Part shown: one piece after another, positions 1 to 9,349 of the stretch
Position numbering within the stretch: position 1 is the stretch's first letter
How the letters are laid out: every line of letters starts with the position of its first letter
Assembly (NCBI GenBank): GCA_017442155.1
Contig: JAFSAU010000003.1
Location: 62,001-126,000 of the forward strand
DNA from: Clostridia bacterium
GTDB taxonomy: Bacteria > Bacillota > Clostridia > UMGS1883 > UMGS1540
Direction of reading: 5' to 3'
DNA length: 64,000 nucleotides
Notes under the pieces: model-generated
The model's database searches: none
The model's input: the letters and a program-made list of their open reading frames with translations, nothing else
Told to the model about the DNA's origin: nothing
Translations under genes and position numbers: made by a program

Positions 1-263
1 TTTCCCGGCGCAACAAAAACAGCAGTATCCGAAATTTTGGCAAACCCCTCACGAAGAAAAGAAAATGTTTCTGCAGTAACAAACCGGGAATCAAACATGT
101 CTCCGGAAATCAACAGAATATCTGCACGGTACGATTTTACAGAATCAAGAATCCGCAAAAATGTTCCACGAAGTTCCTCTCTGCGAAGGCGCGCTACCGA
201 AGCCGGAAGCGCTGCAAAAGGAGAATCAAAATGCATATCTCCTGTATGGACAATCCGGGTCAT
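1..263 (-). CDS. Metallophosphoesterase, DNA repair exonuclease SbcD/Mre11 (YhaO-like) family, N-terminal part
   Basis: Only the first 87 codons are inside the window; the gene runs off the left edge. The protein opens MTRIVHTGDMHFDSPF, with the GDxH metal motif of calcineurin-type phosphoesterases, followed by the second metal motif GDMFD at about residues 54-58. The last residues (FVAPG) lead into the place where the family has its GNHD motif. The early HFDSPF resembles YhaO-type nucleases more than classical SbcD. The family cuts DNA ends with an SbcC/YhaN-type ATPase, whose gene would be expected beyond the edge. The ATG at 261-263 has only a weak upstream ribosome site. Family assignment is firm; the exact subfamily is inferred. 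Confidence 0.82.
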   Translation of the reverse strand, partial: MTRIVHTGDMHFDSPFAALPASVARLRREELRGTFLRILDSVKSYRADILLISGDMFDSRFVTAETFSFLREGFAKISDTAVFVAPG

Positions 264-293
264 ACCTCTGCACCTCAATTTTTATTACTCCTA

Positions 294-340
294 ATAAAAA
301 GATTGCAGCTTGTCAACTTTGTAGTAAAGTGCTGCTGCAA
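294..340 (-). terminator. Rho-independent terminator of rpmE
   Basis: On the minus strand TTGCAGC pairs with GCTGCAA (arms 334-340 and 303-309), with an inner ACTTT/AAAGT stem, followed directly by TCTTTTTATT. It starts 18 bases after the rpmE stop codon. Confidence 0.7.
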
Positions 341-357
341 CCCTATTATTGTGCGGT

Positions 358-564
358 TTATTTTTCTTCCAAATTGAACTTCTTTCTGAATTTTTCCACA
401 CGTCCGCCCGTATCTACGAGCTTTTGCTTGCCAGTGAAAAACGGATGGCAGTTCGAGCAAATTTCAACTGTAATGTTTTCTTCTGTCGAACCTGTTTCAA
501 TCACGTTGCCGCAAGCGCACTTAATTGTTGTAGGATTATATGCGGGATGAATTCATTCGCGCAT
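358..564 (-). CDS. rpmE: 50S ribosomal protein L31 (zinc-binding type) with an in-frame TGA at codon 4
   Basis: The frame from ATG 562-564 to TAA 358-360 encodes a clear full-length L31 of 68 codons: [16 protein letters not shown] near the start and [13 protein letters not shown] near the end. Zinc ligands Cys16, Cys18, Cys36 and Cys39 are all present, so this is the zinc (C+) form. An AGAGGTG ribosome site precedes the ATG, and a strong promoter and a terminator frame the gene. Codon 4, where L31 proteins usually have Gly (MREG or MKEG), reads TGA, one base from GGA. TGA is a normal stop elsewhere in this window, so the gene is either interrupted by a point mutation, affected by a sequence error, read through, or initiated at a non-standard codon such as the ATT just after TGA. 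Product identity is certain; whether it is expressed is open. Confidence 0.85.
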
Positions 565-602
565 ACCGTTCACCTCTTTCCATCGCAATGATATCAAAGC
601 AT

Positions 603-631
603 ATTATAGCACACTTTTATGCATAATGCAA
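603..631 (-). promoter_or_regulatory. Promoter of rpmE
   Basis: Minus-strand TTGCAT (626-631), a 17-base spacer, then TATAAT (603-608) with an extended -10 (TGC before TATAAT). The predicted start lies about 30 bases upstream of the rpmE ATG. It is a near-consensus sigma-A promoter. Confidence 0.75.
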
Positions 632-639
632 CTATTTTT

Positions 640-1587
640 TTAATTTTTTTCCTGATTAAGGATAAAAGTCTGAATTTCCTCGTAACTTCTGATGCCCGTT
701 GAAGCACCCATCGCCTGCACACAGTGGGCTCCGACAGCATTTGCAAAACGTCCGCACTCCGTAAAAGAAAGACCTTTAGCCATGCCGGAAAGGAAGCCTG
801 CACAGAAACTGTCGCCCGCACCCGTGGTATCCACTGCCTTGACAGTAAAGCACGGAATAGTAACACCTTCTGCTTCTTTTGATTCACGAAGATAACAGCC
901 TTGGCTCCCCAGCTTGATTACAACCTGTCTAACACCCATGTCAAAGAAAATATCTGCGATTTTGGAAGGTTCACGTTCTCCGCCTGCCAGTTCTATCGCT
1001 TCGTCGATGCTGGGCATGAAAACATCTATGTACGGCATACAGGGTTCCAGCACATCCATCCACCTTCCCCGGCTGTCCCATGCTGTATCCAGTACTGTTA
1101 CTTTCCCCATTTCTTTGCATTTCTTCAGAACACGTGCACAATCCGGTCCATCAAAAGCATCCATCAGCATAGTACCCGCAACAAAAACAATCCGGCTTTT
1201 TTCAACGATGTCCCAATTTACATCATCATAACAGAAGGTAGCGTTTGCCCCAACTGTGTGGAGAAAGCTTCTCTCGCCACTGGATGCGGAAATTACCACA
1301 GAAGCTGACGTCTGTACTTTATTATCCGTTGCGACGCCATCGGTTTCCACGTTATATTTTTTCAGTTCATCGCGCAAAAAATCACCAAAACTATCGGCAC
1401 CCACCTTCCCCAGAACAGCTGTTTTGAGACCAATCTTGGCCATGTCAATGGCTGCATTCATAGCGCAACCGCCACTATACATCGCAATACTGTCAATCCG
1501 CTCCAGAAGTCCGGCTTTCGGAATTGAGTCCACCGGTTTTGCAATCAAATCTGCCACCAGAATACCAACGCATGCTATATCAATCAT
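640..1587 (-). CDS. PfkB-family carbohydrate kinase (ribokinase-like)
   Basis: A 315-residue cytosolic sugar kinase. The N-terminal glycine-rich signature (YSGGCAMNAA, residues 37-46) and the C-terminal PfkB signature with the catalytic Asp (DTTGAGDSFCAGF, about residues 254-266) are both present, and the length fits ribokinase-like enzymes. It would phosphorylate a sugar or nucleoside with ATP; the substrate cannot be read from the sequence. The ATG has a good AGGAGG site. It is the last gene of a run proS - PfkB kinase - small Cys-rich protein - this gene, with gaps of 11 bases or less between the last three. Pairing with a second PfkB kinase suggests a shared sugar-phosphate pathway, which is inference. 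Confidence 0.85.
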   Translation of the reverse strand: MIDIACVGILVADLIAKPVDSIPKAGLLERIDSIAMYSGGCAMNAAIDMAKIGLKTAVLGKVGADSFGDFLRDELKKYNVETDGVATDNKVQTSASVVISASSGERSFLHTVGANATFCYDDVNWDIVEKSRIVFVAGTMLMDAFDGPDCARVLKKCKEMGKVTVLDTAWDSRGRWMDVLEPCMPYIDVFMPSIDEAIELAGGEREPSKIADIFFDMGVRQVVIKLGSQGCYLRESKEAEGVTIPCFTVKAVDTTGAGDSFCAGFLSGMAKGLSFTECGRFANAVGAHCVQAMGASTGIRSYEEIQTFILNQEKN

Positions 1588-1598
1588 TTTTATTCCTC

Positions 1599-1802
1599 CT
1601 AATCAATCGAATAATCTTCTTTTTCGTACTTAGTAAAATCCATATTACGAAGTCGACCCACCTGCATTTTGAATGGATCGAAAACAAACTTGGAACAAAG
1701 ATATTCTCTGCTCACAACTCCACGTTCACGGCACATTGTTTTTTTTACCACAGGCATGTAAATTCCTTTTTCACAGTAACGACAGCATTTGTATTCGCTC
1801 AT
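1599..1802 (-). CDS. Small cysteine-rich protein, unknown function
   Basis: A 67-residue protein starting MSEYKCCRYCEKG. Cysteines at 6, 7, 10, 22 and 34 include a CxxC pair and look like a small metal-binding knuckle. The start was placed at ATG 1800-1802, four bases after the stop of the upstream kinase; an in-frame start 36 bases earlier would lie inside that kinase gene. It sits between two PfkB kinases in one transcript. Short proteins with this C-C-x-x-C opening are scattered through Clostridia, but I know of no assigned function. A zinc-binding accessory protein is a guess. Confidence 0.6.
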   Translation of the reverse strand: MSEYKCCRYCEKGIYMPVVKKTMCRERGVVSREYLCSKFVFDPFKMQVGRLRNMDFTKYEKEDYSID

Positions 1803-1806
1803 TATA

Positions 1807-2742
1807 TTACTCCATGATTTCAACTGTAACTTTTCCAAAATCCTGTTTCAGATTTTCAAAATCAGGGATATCGGTTCCTTCCGTCTGAATCTTGGCTGTA
1901 GCAAACGCCATCGCATATTGCAGTGCTTCGGCGGCATCCTCTGTTACAGTCAATCCGTACAGATAACCGCACAAAAAGCTGTCTCCCGCACCAACAGTGC
2001 TTCTAACAGAGGCATTTAACGCATATACACGATATATACGGCCACCGATGGCCGCTACAGCACCATTTCCGCCCAGGCTTACGAGAACTGTTTCGACACC
2101 ATTTTTACAAAGAGCTTTCGCAGCTCTGGTCACATCCGACACAGTTTTAATTTTTGTACCGATCAGACTTTCTAATTCTGTTTGGTTGGGTTTTATAATA
2201 TCCGGGTGTGCTTCAATACCGAGGCGAAGTGCCTCGCCGTCTGCGTCCAACACTGCCTTTGCACCTTTTTCTTTTATGATTTCAATTAACCGCTTATAAA
2301 TATCATTACCGAGGCAGGGATGAAAACTTCCTCCCACATAAACGTAATCGCTTTTAGCGGCCATATCCGAAATCTTAGTAAACAGCGTTTCTCTATCTGC
2401 AGCAGAAATTTCAGGGCCCACTTCGTTGATGTCAGTATATGTCTGATTTTCTGTATCCACAACCTTTATGTTTATGCGTGTTTCCCCTTCGGTATGGACA
2501 AAATCCGCTGTAATGCCGGCATCCTTTACATATTTGCTTATTTGCTGGCCGTTATATCCGCTTAAAAAACCGCCGGCGGTACAGTGAATACCGCACTTCA
2601 CCGCTGTTGCAGCGACATTCACACCTTTTCCACCCATATTCACCTTTACCCTGTCCACACGGTTCAGGCCGTTAACTGTAAAATTTCTCACATAATATGT
2701 CTTGTCAACCGCCGGATTTAACGTGATGGTCGACAATATCAT
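1807..2742 (-). CDS. PfkB-family kinase, 1-phosphofructokinase / tagatose-6-phosphate kinase type
   Basis: A 311-residue kinase beginning [18 protein letters not shown], the signature opening of the FruK/LacC branch of the PfkB family. [12 protein letters not shown] follows at about residues 36-47 and the catalytic loop [13 protein letters not shown] at about residues 247-259. Enzymes of this branch phosphorylate fructose-1-phosphate or tagatose-6-phosphate to bisphosphates. No fructose PTS is nearby to settle the substrate. Its ATG overlaps the proS stop by 4 bases (ATGA), so it is translationally coupled to proS, an unusual pairing. Confidence 0.85.
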   Translation of the reverse strand: MILSTITLNPAVDKTYYVRNFTVNGLNRVDRVKVNMGGKGVNVAATAVKCGIHCTAGGFLSGYNGQQISKYVKDAGITADFVHTEGETRINIKVVDTENQTYTDINEVGPEISAADRETLFTKISDMAAKSDYVYVGGSFHPCLGNDIYKRLIEIIKEKGAKAVLDADGEALRLGIEAHPDIIKPNQTELESLIGTKIKTVSDVTRAAKALCKNGVETVLVSLGGNGAVAAIGGRIYRVYALNASVRSTVGAGDSFLCGYLYGLTVTEDAAEALQYAMAFATAKIQTEGTDIPDFENLKQDFGKVTVEIME

Positions 2743-4448
2743 TTCTTTGCCTCCCCGACAAGACGAATAGCCTCAGCCGCTGCATCCACAAAGGACATTT
2801 CACTAAACGTATTCTCTGCCCGCTTCTTGAATTCCACGATACCTTCTGCAGCTTTTTTCCCCACTGTGATTCGCACCGGAATTCCAATAAGGTCTGCATC
2901 CTTGAATTTTACGCCGGGACGTTCGGAACGCTCATCCCAAAGTGTTTCAACTCCGTTTTCCTGCAACATATCATATAGTTGCTGCGCCATACGCATCTGG
3001 GTTTCATCCGCTACGTTTACAACCACAATTTCAACCTTATAAGGAGCAATACACATCGGCCAGATAATACCGTTTTCATCGTTATTCTGTTCAATAACAG
3101 CTGCAATGCATCTGTTTACACCAATACCGTAGCATCCCATAATGACCGGCTGTTCCTCTCCGTTCTCATCGGGGAAGGTCAAACCAAGAGCCTTTGAATA
3201 TTTTGTTCCAAGCTTGAAAATATGGCCAATTTCAATACCGTGAACCGTCTCAATCCGACCACCACACTTCGGGCAGACATCGCCGCTGACAACTGTGCGA
3301 AGGTCTGCCACCTTTGCCGGTGTAAAATCACGTCCCGGTTCCACATTTACGAAATGATAGCCCGTCTCATTTGCACCCACCACCATCTGTTTCATTTCCA
3401 TAACCTCATGGTCTGCATAGACAGGGATCGAAAGTCCAACAGGCCCGGCAAACCCGACTTCAGCACCCGTAATGTCGCGAACAGCAAAGGCTTCCGCAAG
3501 TTCCGCTTCTTCTGCAGAACCAAGCAGATTCTGCACTTTCACTGGGTTTACCTCTCTGTCGCCACGAACCATAACCGCTACATACTGCTCGCCCACCTTA
3601 TAAATCAGGGTTTTGGCAAAACGATATGCCGGAACGTTCAGAAAACTCGTCAGTTCCTCAATTGTATGTGCATCAGGGGTTTCCATTTTTTCCATGGGCT
3701 TTTCATCCGTGGGATACTCTTTTTTCTGCGGATGACAGACTGCCTTTTCTTCGTTTGCCGCATATCCACAAGACTCGCAGAAAGCGATGATATCTTCTCC
3801 CACCTCAGATTTTACCATAAACTCCTGCGAACCACTACCGCCCATGGCACCGCTGTCTGCATCCACCACAATATAGTCAAGACCAAGACGGTCAAAAATG
3901 GCACAGTACGCCTTATACATAGCATTGTAAGATGCATCAAGCCCCTCCTGTGTAAGGTCAAAACTATACGCATCCTTCATAACGAACTCGCGGCTACGCA
4001 TTACGCCAAAACGCGGACGACGCTCGTCTCTGTATTTCGTCTGAATCTGATACAACGTCATCGGAAGTTCCTTATAAGAACGAACTTCATTCTTGACAGT
4101 TTCTGTAAAAATTTCCTCATGTGTAGGACCAAGACAAAAATCACGGTCATTTCTATCCTTCAGTCGAAACATACTTGAACCGAAAATATCCCAGCGACCG
4201 GTCTGCATATAGGCCTCTGCCGGCAAAAGTGCACTCATCAGAAGCTCCTGCGCACCAGCTTTATCCATTTCCTCGCGGATAACCTGCTCAACGTTCCGAA
4301 GAGTCCGGAGTCCTAACGGAAGATAGGAATACACTCCGGCCGCAAGCTTACGGATAAGGGCTGCTCTAAGCATTAAACGATGGCTGACAATTTCAGCCTC
4401 CGCAGGTACCTCACGTATTGTGGGCATCAATAACTTTGAAACTTTCAT
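2739..4448 (-). CDS. proS: Prolyl-tRNA synthetase (bacterial type with editing domain)
   Basis: A 569-residue class II aminoacyl-tRNA synthetase that charges tRNA-Pro. Motif 2 ([16 protein letters not shown], near residue 140) and motif 3 ([10 protein letters not shown], near 440) are intact. The stretch between them, about residues 225-400, is the INS editing domain that clears mischarged Ala-tRNA-Pro. A C-terminal anticodon-binding domain follows. The start is the ATG at 4446-4448 ([10 protein letters not shown]), preceded by AAGGAAATGAGAAA; the frame stays open upstream but nothing homologous is encoded there. It is the first gene of a run leading into two sugar kinases. Confidence 0.96.
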   Translation of the reverse strand: MKVSKLLMPTIREVPAEAEIVSHRLMLRAALIRKLAAGVYSYLPLGLRTLRNVEQVIREEMDKAGAQELLMSALLPAEAYMQTGRWDIFGSSMFRLKDRNDRDFCLGPTHEEIFTETVKNEVRSYKELPMTLYQIQTKYRDERRPRFGVMRSREFVMKDAYSFDLTQEGLDASYNAMYKAYCAIFDRLGLDYIVVDADSGAMGGSGSQEFMVKSEVGEDIIAFCESCGYAANEEKAVCHPQKKEYPTDEKPMEKMETPDAHTIEELTSFLNVPAYRFAKTLIYKVGEQYVAVMVRGDREVNPVKVQNLLGSAEEAELAEAFAVRDITGAEVGFAGPVGLSIPVYADHEVMEMKQMVVGANETGYHFVNVEPGRDFTPAKVADLRTVVSGDVCPKCGGRIETVHGIEIGHIFKLGTKYSKALGLTFPDENGEEQPVIMGCYGIGVNRCIAAVIEQNNDENGIIWPMCIAPYKVEIVVVNVADETQMRMAQQLYDMLQENGVETLWDERSERPGVKFKDADLIGIPVRITVGKKAAEGIVEFKKRAENTFSEMSFVDAAAEAIRLVGEAKK

Positions 4449-4591
4449 TTTCTCATTTCCTTCCTTGTATTTACACGCACAGTACCACATTTATTTTCAG
4501 GCAACTTTTTTATAAACCACCTGCTGTCTGTGTGCTTACTAACGGTCTAAATCGCGTTTTATCGTATCAGTAAGACTGACAAAATCTCTTA

Positions 4592-7500
4592 TTATCTGAA
4601 ATACTGCACACCAGAAGCAAAGAGACCCTGGTCCTTATCCCCGGGAATATTCTGATACGTATAAGCTGCAGCACGTTCCGAATGCGCCATTTTCCCAAGA
4701 ACGCGTCCATCCGGACTGCAGATACCTTCAATCGCCCATACGGAGCCGTTGGGATTATACGGCATCGACATGGTTGCTTCGCCTTTTTCATCCACATACT
4801 GGGTCACAATCTGGCCGTTTTCCAGCAGAGAAGCCAGCACAGCATCATTTGCTATAAATTTGCCCTCACCGTGGGAAACAGCAACTGTATGCATGTCACC
4901 CACCTTAGTGTTTGCAAGCCACGGGGATTTTGTGGAGGCAATACGTGTCCGTACCATGGTAGAAACGTGACGTCCGATATTATTATAGGTAAGTGTCGGA
5001 CAATCTGCATCCATATCACGAATTTCACCAAAAGGTACAAGTCCGAGTTTGATAAGTGCCTGGAACCCATTACAGATACCCAGCATCAGTCCGTCTCTCT
5101 GCTGAAGTAAACGCATAACGCTTTCTCGAACAGCAGCCTGCCGGAACACAGTTGCAATAAATTTACCAGAACCGTCCGGCTCGTCACCGCCACTAAAACC
5201 ACCGGGAATCATAATAATCTGTGCTTTATCTGCTTTTTCGGCAAGTACTCGAACAGAATCGCCGATAGCCTTTGACGTAAGATTCCGGATTATAAATGTA
5301 TCCGGTACGGCACCGGCTTTTTCAAATGCACGGGCTGTATCGTACTCGCAGTTTGTTCCCGGAAATACAGGAATTAAAACCCGCGGTTTCGCAAAGCTTT
5401 CTTTTGCCACAATGGGACATGCAATAGAAGAAGATACAGTTCTTACTTCTCCTTTTGCAGGAACGATAGTGGGAAAAATCTTTTCCAGTGGGGCCTCCCA
5501 TGCTGTAACGGCTTCTTCAAGCGTAATCACTGACCCATCTGCACGAATTTCCGCGTTTTCAATGGTGTGTCCAATCAAAAGGGCATCAATATCTGCGTCG
5601 GTCTCGATCAAAATAGAGCCATACATTGCGGTATAAAGATCCACATCTGCGGTAATTTCTGCACCTATGCGATTACCAAAACAAAGCTTGCTTATTGCTT
5701 CACAAAGGCCACCGGCAGTTATGGTATGCGCACTGCACACCTTGCCGCAAATCTCATGATAATAGGAAAGATTCTTTTTCAGAGCCTCCATATCGGGAAG
5801 ATTGTTTGCATCCAGTGGTGTCCGCAGTAAATAGAGCTTGCTCCCCGCCTTTTGGGCTACATTGCCGACAACTTTATTAACACTCAGCGGTGAGACAGCA
5901 AAGGAAACCAACGTCGGAGGCACATCTATATCATTGAATGTACCGGACATGCTGTCTTTACCGCCAATAGCACCGAGCCCAAGCTCCATCTGGGCATAGT
6001 AAGCACCAAGCAACGCCGCCAGCGGTGCGCCCCAGCGTTTCGGGTCACTGCCCGGACGCGCAAAATATTCCTGTAAAGTAAGATAACAATCCTTGTAGTC
6101 CGCACCAGCCGTCACAGCCTTTGTAACACTTTCAACAATAGCACAAACAGCACCATGGAAGGGACTTTGTTCCGAAAGATAGGGACTGTAGCCATGTGCC
6201 ATAACTGTTCCGGTAGTCGTTTCGCCTTCTATAAGCGGAAGCTTGGCAACCATACTTTCTGCCGGCGTTTGCTGTGTTTCTCCGCCATAGGGCATAAACA
6301 CAGTGCCTGCACCAATGGAGCTGTCAAACATTTCCACAAGGCCCTTCTGGCTGCAAACATTAAGGTCAGAAAGTGCAGAGAGCCAGCGTTGTTTGCCGTC
6401 CCCTTCCGTTTGTACAGTAGTATACATATCCTTACTTGTGTTCGGAGCCACAATTTCAGCATCCGTCACCTTTTCGGCACCGTTTGTATTCAGAAACGCA
6501 CGAGAAAGGTCCACAATCTTTTTGCCACGCCATTGCATTGTGAGACGTGGCTCTGCTGTCACTTCAGCCACCACAGTAGCTTCCAGATTTTCAGCATCAG
6601 CTTTTTGCATAAAACGGGAAACATTTTCCTTTGCAACCACAACCGCCATTCTTTCCTGAGATTCGCTGATGGCAAGTTCCGTACCGTCCAGACCATCATA
6701 TTTTTTTGGCACCTTATCAAGGTCAATACAAAGGCCGTCTGCAAGCTCACCGATAGCAACAGAAACACCACCGGCACCAAAATCGTTACACCGCTTAATC
6801 ATTCGGGCTGTTTCTGCATCCCGGAAAAGACGCTGAATTTTACGTTCCTCCGGTGGATTTCCCTTCTGTACCTCTGCACCGCAAGTCGACAGTGAGCTTT
6901 CGGTATGTGCTTTAGAAGAACCTGTTGCTCCGCCGCAACCATCCCGGCCCGTTCTGCCACCAAGCAGAATAATCACATCACCGGGCGAGGGGACCTCACG
7001 GATCACATTCTCTTTCGGGGCAGCCGCAATAACAGCACCCAGTTCCATGCGCTTTGCCACATAGTTCGGGTGATAAATTTCTTTTACAATACCCGTGGCA
7101 AGACCGATCTGGTTCCCGTAAGAGCTATACCCAGCAGCGGCACTTTTAGATATTTTGCGCTGCGGAAGCTTTCCCGGAAGCGTCTCTGCCATGGACGCAC
7201 GGGGATCTGCACAGCCGGTGATACGCATAGCCTGGTACACATAAGAACGACCGGACAACGGATCACGAATCGCACCACCCAGACAGGTCGCCGCACCGCC
7301 GAAAGGCTCAATCTCCGTAGGATGGTTATGTGTTTCATTTTTAAACATAACCAGATACGGTACTTTTTCACCATCGATTTCTGCTTCTACCTCAATGGAG
7401 CAGGCGTTAATTTCTTCAGAAACGTCCAGCTTAGAAAGAAGGCCTTTTTTACGAAGCTCTTTTCCTGCCGCCGTTGCAATCTGCATCAGGCAAGGGGTTC

Positions 7501-8251
7501 TCCCGGTCTTGACAAAGGAATCATACGTATCCTTGATAATTCCATCCTCAATCTTCACATTATTCAGTCTTGTTAAGAATGTAGTGTGACGGCAGTGGTC
7601 CGACCAGTAGGTATCTATCATCCGAATTTCGGTCACAGAAGGGTCGCGTCCTTCCTCACGGAAGTGATCACGGCAAAAACGCAGGTCATCCAAATCCATT
7701 GCAAGACCCATGTCAGCAAGCAGAGAAGAAAGCCCGGCATCATCCATGCTGATAAAACCGGTGATATATGCAACATCTTCCGGAATGGTGCGTTCCGCTT
7801 CAAGTGATGCCGGTTTTTCCATGGAAGCTTCCATTGCCTCCACCGGGTTTATCATATACTTTTTAACTGCCTCAAACTCTGCGTCGGAAATAGCACCGCT
7901 CAGTGCAATAATCCGTGCAGAAGCTACTGCAGGTTTTTCCTTTCCCGTGAGAAGCTGAATACACTGGGCTGCTGAATCTGCCCGCTGGTCATACTGGCCT
8001 GGCAGGTAACAGATCGCAAAATAACGTCCTGTAAGAGAAATTGATTCGTCATAGCAATTATCCACCTGCGGTTCAGACAGAATCGTTGCCTTAGCCATTT
8101 CATACTCCTCGTCAGATACGCCGTCAATATCATAACGTTTAATAATACGGACAGCAGAAAGACCGGCAAGACCCAGGTTCGTCTTTAAATCCTCCCTGAG
8201 TGCCGCCGCTTCCACATCGGTCCGTTTTTCCACAAATACTCTTCTTACCAT
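4592..8251 (-). CDS. purL: Phosphoribosylformylglycinamidine synthase, single-chain
   Basis: A 1219-residue enzyme of purine synthesis converting FGAR, ATP and glutamine to FGAM. It is the long single-chain form with the synthase and glutaminase fused, rather than separate PurS/PurQ/PurL. The synthetase core carries DTYWSDHCRHTTF near residue 205 and FKNETHNHPTEIEPFGGAAT near 305. The C-terminal glutaminase domain starts near LIPVFPGTNCEYDTA. It has nucleophile Cys1060 (GICNGFQ) and catalytic His1190 and Glu1192 (AHSERA). The gene stands alone with its own promoter, away from other pur genes. Length and all active-site residues fit the clostridial long form. Confidence 0.96.
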   Translation of the reverse strand: MVRRVFVEKRTDVEAAALREDLKTNLGLAGLSAVRIIKRYDIDGVSDEEYEMAKATILSEPQVDNCYDESISLTGRYFAICYLPGQYDQRADSAAQCIQLLTGKEKPAVASARIIALSGAISDAEFEAVKKYMINPVEAMEASMEKPASLEAERTIPEDVAYITGFISMDDAGLSSLLADMGLAMDLDDLRFCRDHFREEGRDPSVTEIRMIDTYWSDHCRHTTFLTRLNNVKIEDGIIKDTYDSFVKTGRTPCLMQIATAAGKELRKKGLLSKLDVSEEINACSIEVEAEIDGEKVPYLVMFKNETHNHPTEIEPFGGAATCLGGAIRDPLSGRSYVYQAMRITGCADPRASMAETLPGKLPQRKISKSAAAGYSSYGNQIGLATGIVKEIYHPNYVAKRMELGAVIAAAPKENVIREVPSPGDVIILLGGRTGRDGCGGATGSSKAHTESSLSTCGAEVQKGNPPEERKIQRLFRDAETARMIKRCNDFGAGGVSVAIGELADGLCIDLDKVPKKYDGLDGTELAISESQERMAVVVAKENVSRFMQKADAENLEATVVAEVTAEPRLTMQWRGKKIVDLSRAFLNTNGAEKVTDAEIVAPNTSKDMYTTVQTEGDGKQRWLSALSDLNVCSQKGLVEMFDSSIGAGTVFMPYGGETQQTPAESMVAKLPLIEGETTTGTVMAHGYSPYLSEQSPFHGAVCAIVESVTKAVTAGADYKDCYLTLQEYFARPGSDPKRWGAPLAALLGAYYAQMELGLGAIGGKDSMSGTFNDIDVPPTLVSFAVSPLSVNKVVGNVAQKAGSKLYLLRTPLDANNLPDMEALKKNLSYYHEICGKVCSAHTITAGGLCEAISKLCFGNRIGAEITADVDLYTAMYGSILIETDADIDALLIGHTIENAEIRADGSVITLEEAVTAWEAPLEKIFPTIVPAKGEVRTVSSSIACPIVAKESFAKPRVLIPVFPGTNCEYDTARAFEKAGAVPDTFIIRNLTSKAIGDSVRVLAEKADKAQIIMIPGGFSGGDEPDGSGKFIATVFRQAAVRESVMRLLQQRDGLMLGICNGFQALIKLGLVPFGEIRDMDADCPTLTYNNIGRHVSTMVRTRIASTKSPWLANTKVGDMHTVAVSHGEGKFIANDAVLASLLENGQIVTQYVDEKGEATMSMPYNPNGSVWAIEGICSPDGRVLGKMAHSERAAAYTYQNIPGDKDQGLFASGVQYFR

Positions 8252-8281
8252 ACTCTTCCCTTTCCTTTTGTTTATTATATC

Positions 8282-8310
8282 AGTATATATGTAATTCCCG
8301 TCAAAGTCAA
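8282..8310 (-). promoter_or_regulatory. Promoter of purL
   Basis: Minus-strand TTGACT (8305-8310), a 17-base spacer, TATACT (8282-8287). The -10 lies 30 bases upstream of the purL ATG. No obvious PurR box or purine riboswitch fits in the short leader. Confidence 0.65.
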
Positions 8311-8342
8311 GGATTTTTTTATAAAAAAACAGAAAAACACGC

Positions 8343-8374
8343 CCGAAAAGGCAGCCGGCCGGCCGCCTTTTCGG
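8343..8374 (-). terminator. Terminator after gerW
   Basis: A perfect 10-base stem, CCGAAAAGGC / GCCTTTTCGG, around a GC-rich 12-base loop. It lies 11 bases after the gerW stop. The minus strand continues GCGTGTTTTTCT, a modest T tract. Confidence 0.75.
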
Positions 8375-8385
8375 AAAAAAGAATT

Positions 8386-8769
8386 CTATTCCTCTTTTTC
8401 TTCTTTTTTCTTTTTGATAAACTCTGTCATTTTTTCAATTGCTACAGGGATATAGTCTGTCAGCTTATCTGGGCCGGAAGTTCCGATGGGCAGAAACTGA
8501 ACACTACCACCGCACACCACGAGAAATCCCATGGGGTTAATAGATACGCCTCCGCCTGTTCCACCGCCGAAATTAGAATCTCCCTCCGCGGTCTTTGCTT
8601 TTGAAGAAAACTCCGTACCACCTGCGCCAAAACCGAAGCTGACGCGTGAAATCGGGATAATAACCGTCCCGTCAGAGGTTTCAACCGGTTCTCCCACAAT
8701 TGTGTTGACATCCACCATTTCTTTAATACTGTTCATCGCTGTTGCGACAAGCTCTGCAATTGGTGTCAT
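8386..8769 (-). CDS. gerW: GerW/YtfJ-family sporulation protein
   Basis: A 127-residue protein of the YtfJ (GerW) family, known from Bacillus as a forespore protein needed for normal germination. The family's glycine-rich core is plain: VSFGFGAGGTEF near residues 43-54 and GGGTGGGVSINPMGFLVV near residues 68-85. The tail is highly charged (KKKKEEKEE). The ATG overlaps the upstream DUF2953 stop by 4 bases, so it is translationally coupled. With sleB it supports a spore-forming host. Confidence 0.88.
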   Translation of the reverse strand: MTPIAELVATAMNSIKEMVDVNTIVGEPVETSDGTVIIPISRVSFGFGAGGTEFSSKAKTAEGDSNFGGGTGGGVSINPMGFLVVCGGSVQFLPIGTSGPDKLTDYIPVAIEKMTEFIKKKKEEKEE

Positions 8770-9326
8770 TTTACATCTCCCTTTCTGATAATTTTATTTA
8801 TTAAACCGAGGCAATAGATAATCCGCAGCTGAAACTCACCGCGAAACTCCATTTCCAGCCCCACACCCTGGAAAACAGGCGTAATGACTACCTCGTGCTT
8901 TTTCAGAATAAAGTACCGGTCGGATATCCCTAAAATCCCGTACAATGCTGCATATGCGCCTCCGGTGACAATCCCCGTGTCGGCCGCATCACCAAGCCCC
9001 ATACGTGCCCGGAATGAAAATAACCGGATTGTAAATTTTTTCTTTAAGTACCGAACAGATTCCACGCCCTTTAAAAAAGCGTTTTCAACTTCCTGAAAGG
9101 AAAGCTTCTTTTTCTCATCAGTCTTCTTTTCTCTCACCTCAGGTACGCTGGTGTTTTTCTGCAGAAGTTTTGTTACATTTATCTGTAGAAAGCCCAATCC
9201 TGCATAAACAGCCCACTCTGATTTTCCGGCGAAATGAGAAAAGGAAAGCTTAATTCGGACAGGAATAAGAAGGAACACCAGGAATAAAAGTGCCAAACCG
9301 GCAGAAATCCCCAATGCTATATACAA
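8766..9326 (-). CDS. DUF2953 domain-containing membrane protein
   Basis: A 186-residue protein with an N-terminal membrane segment (about residues 3-23, ending LLIPVRIKL). A soluble domain follows with the DUF2953 pattern, including FRARMGLGDAADTG and a C-terminal region with FRGEFQLRI. Function is unknown; the family commonly sits next to ytfJ and scpAB in sporulating Firmicutes, as here. The start codon is TTG at 9324-9326, supported by an AGGAGGGG site about 7 bases upstream. It ends with an ATGA overlap into gerW. Confidence 0.82.
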   Translation of the reverse strand: MYIALGISAGLALLFLVFLLIPVRIKLSFSHFAGKSEWAVYAGLGFLQINVTKLLQKNTSVPEVREKKTDEKKKLSFQEVENAFLKGVESVRYLKKKFTIRLFSFRARMGLGDAADTGIVTGGAYAALYGILGISDRYFILKKHEVVITPVFQGVGLEMEFRGEFQLRIIYCLGLINKIIRKGDVK

Positions 9327-9349
9327 GGCCTGTCCCCTCCTTTTTCCAT

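Noticed and set aside
358..564. Genetic code in which TGA encodes glycine (as in some candidate phyla)
   Set aside because: TGA ends many genes exactly where their families end and forms ATGA overlaps (for example scpA-scpB, xseA-xseB, addB-addA), so TGA is a stop in this genome.
3222..4178. Long plus-strand open frame (318 codons) opposite proS
   Set aside because: It is fully antisense to a certain gene, has no ribosome site and its translation shows no domain.
4449..4591. T-box leader before proS
   Set aside because: Only about 140 bases are available, with no T-box motif or convincing specifier stem.
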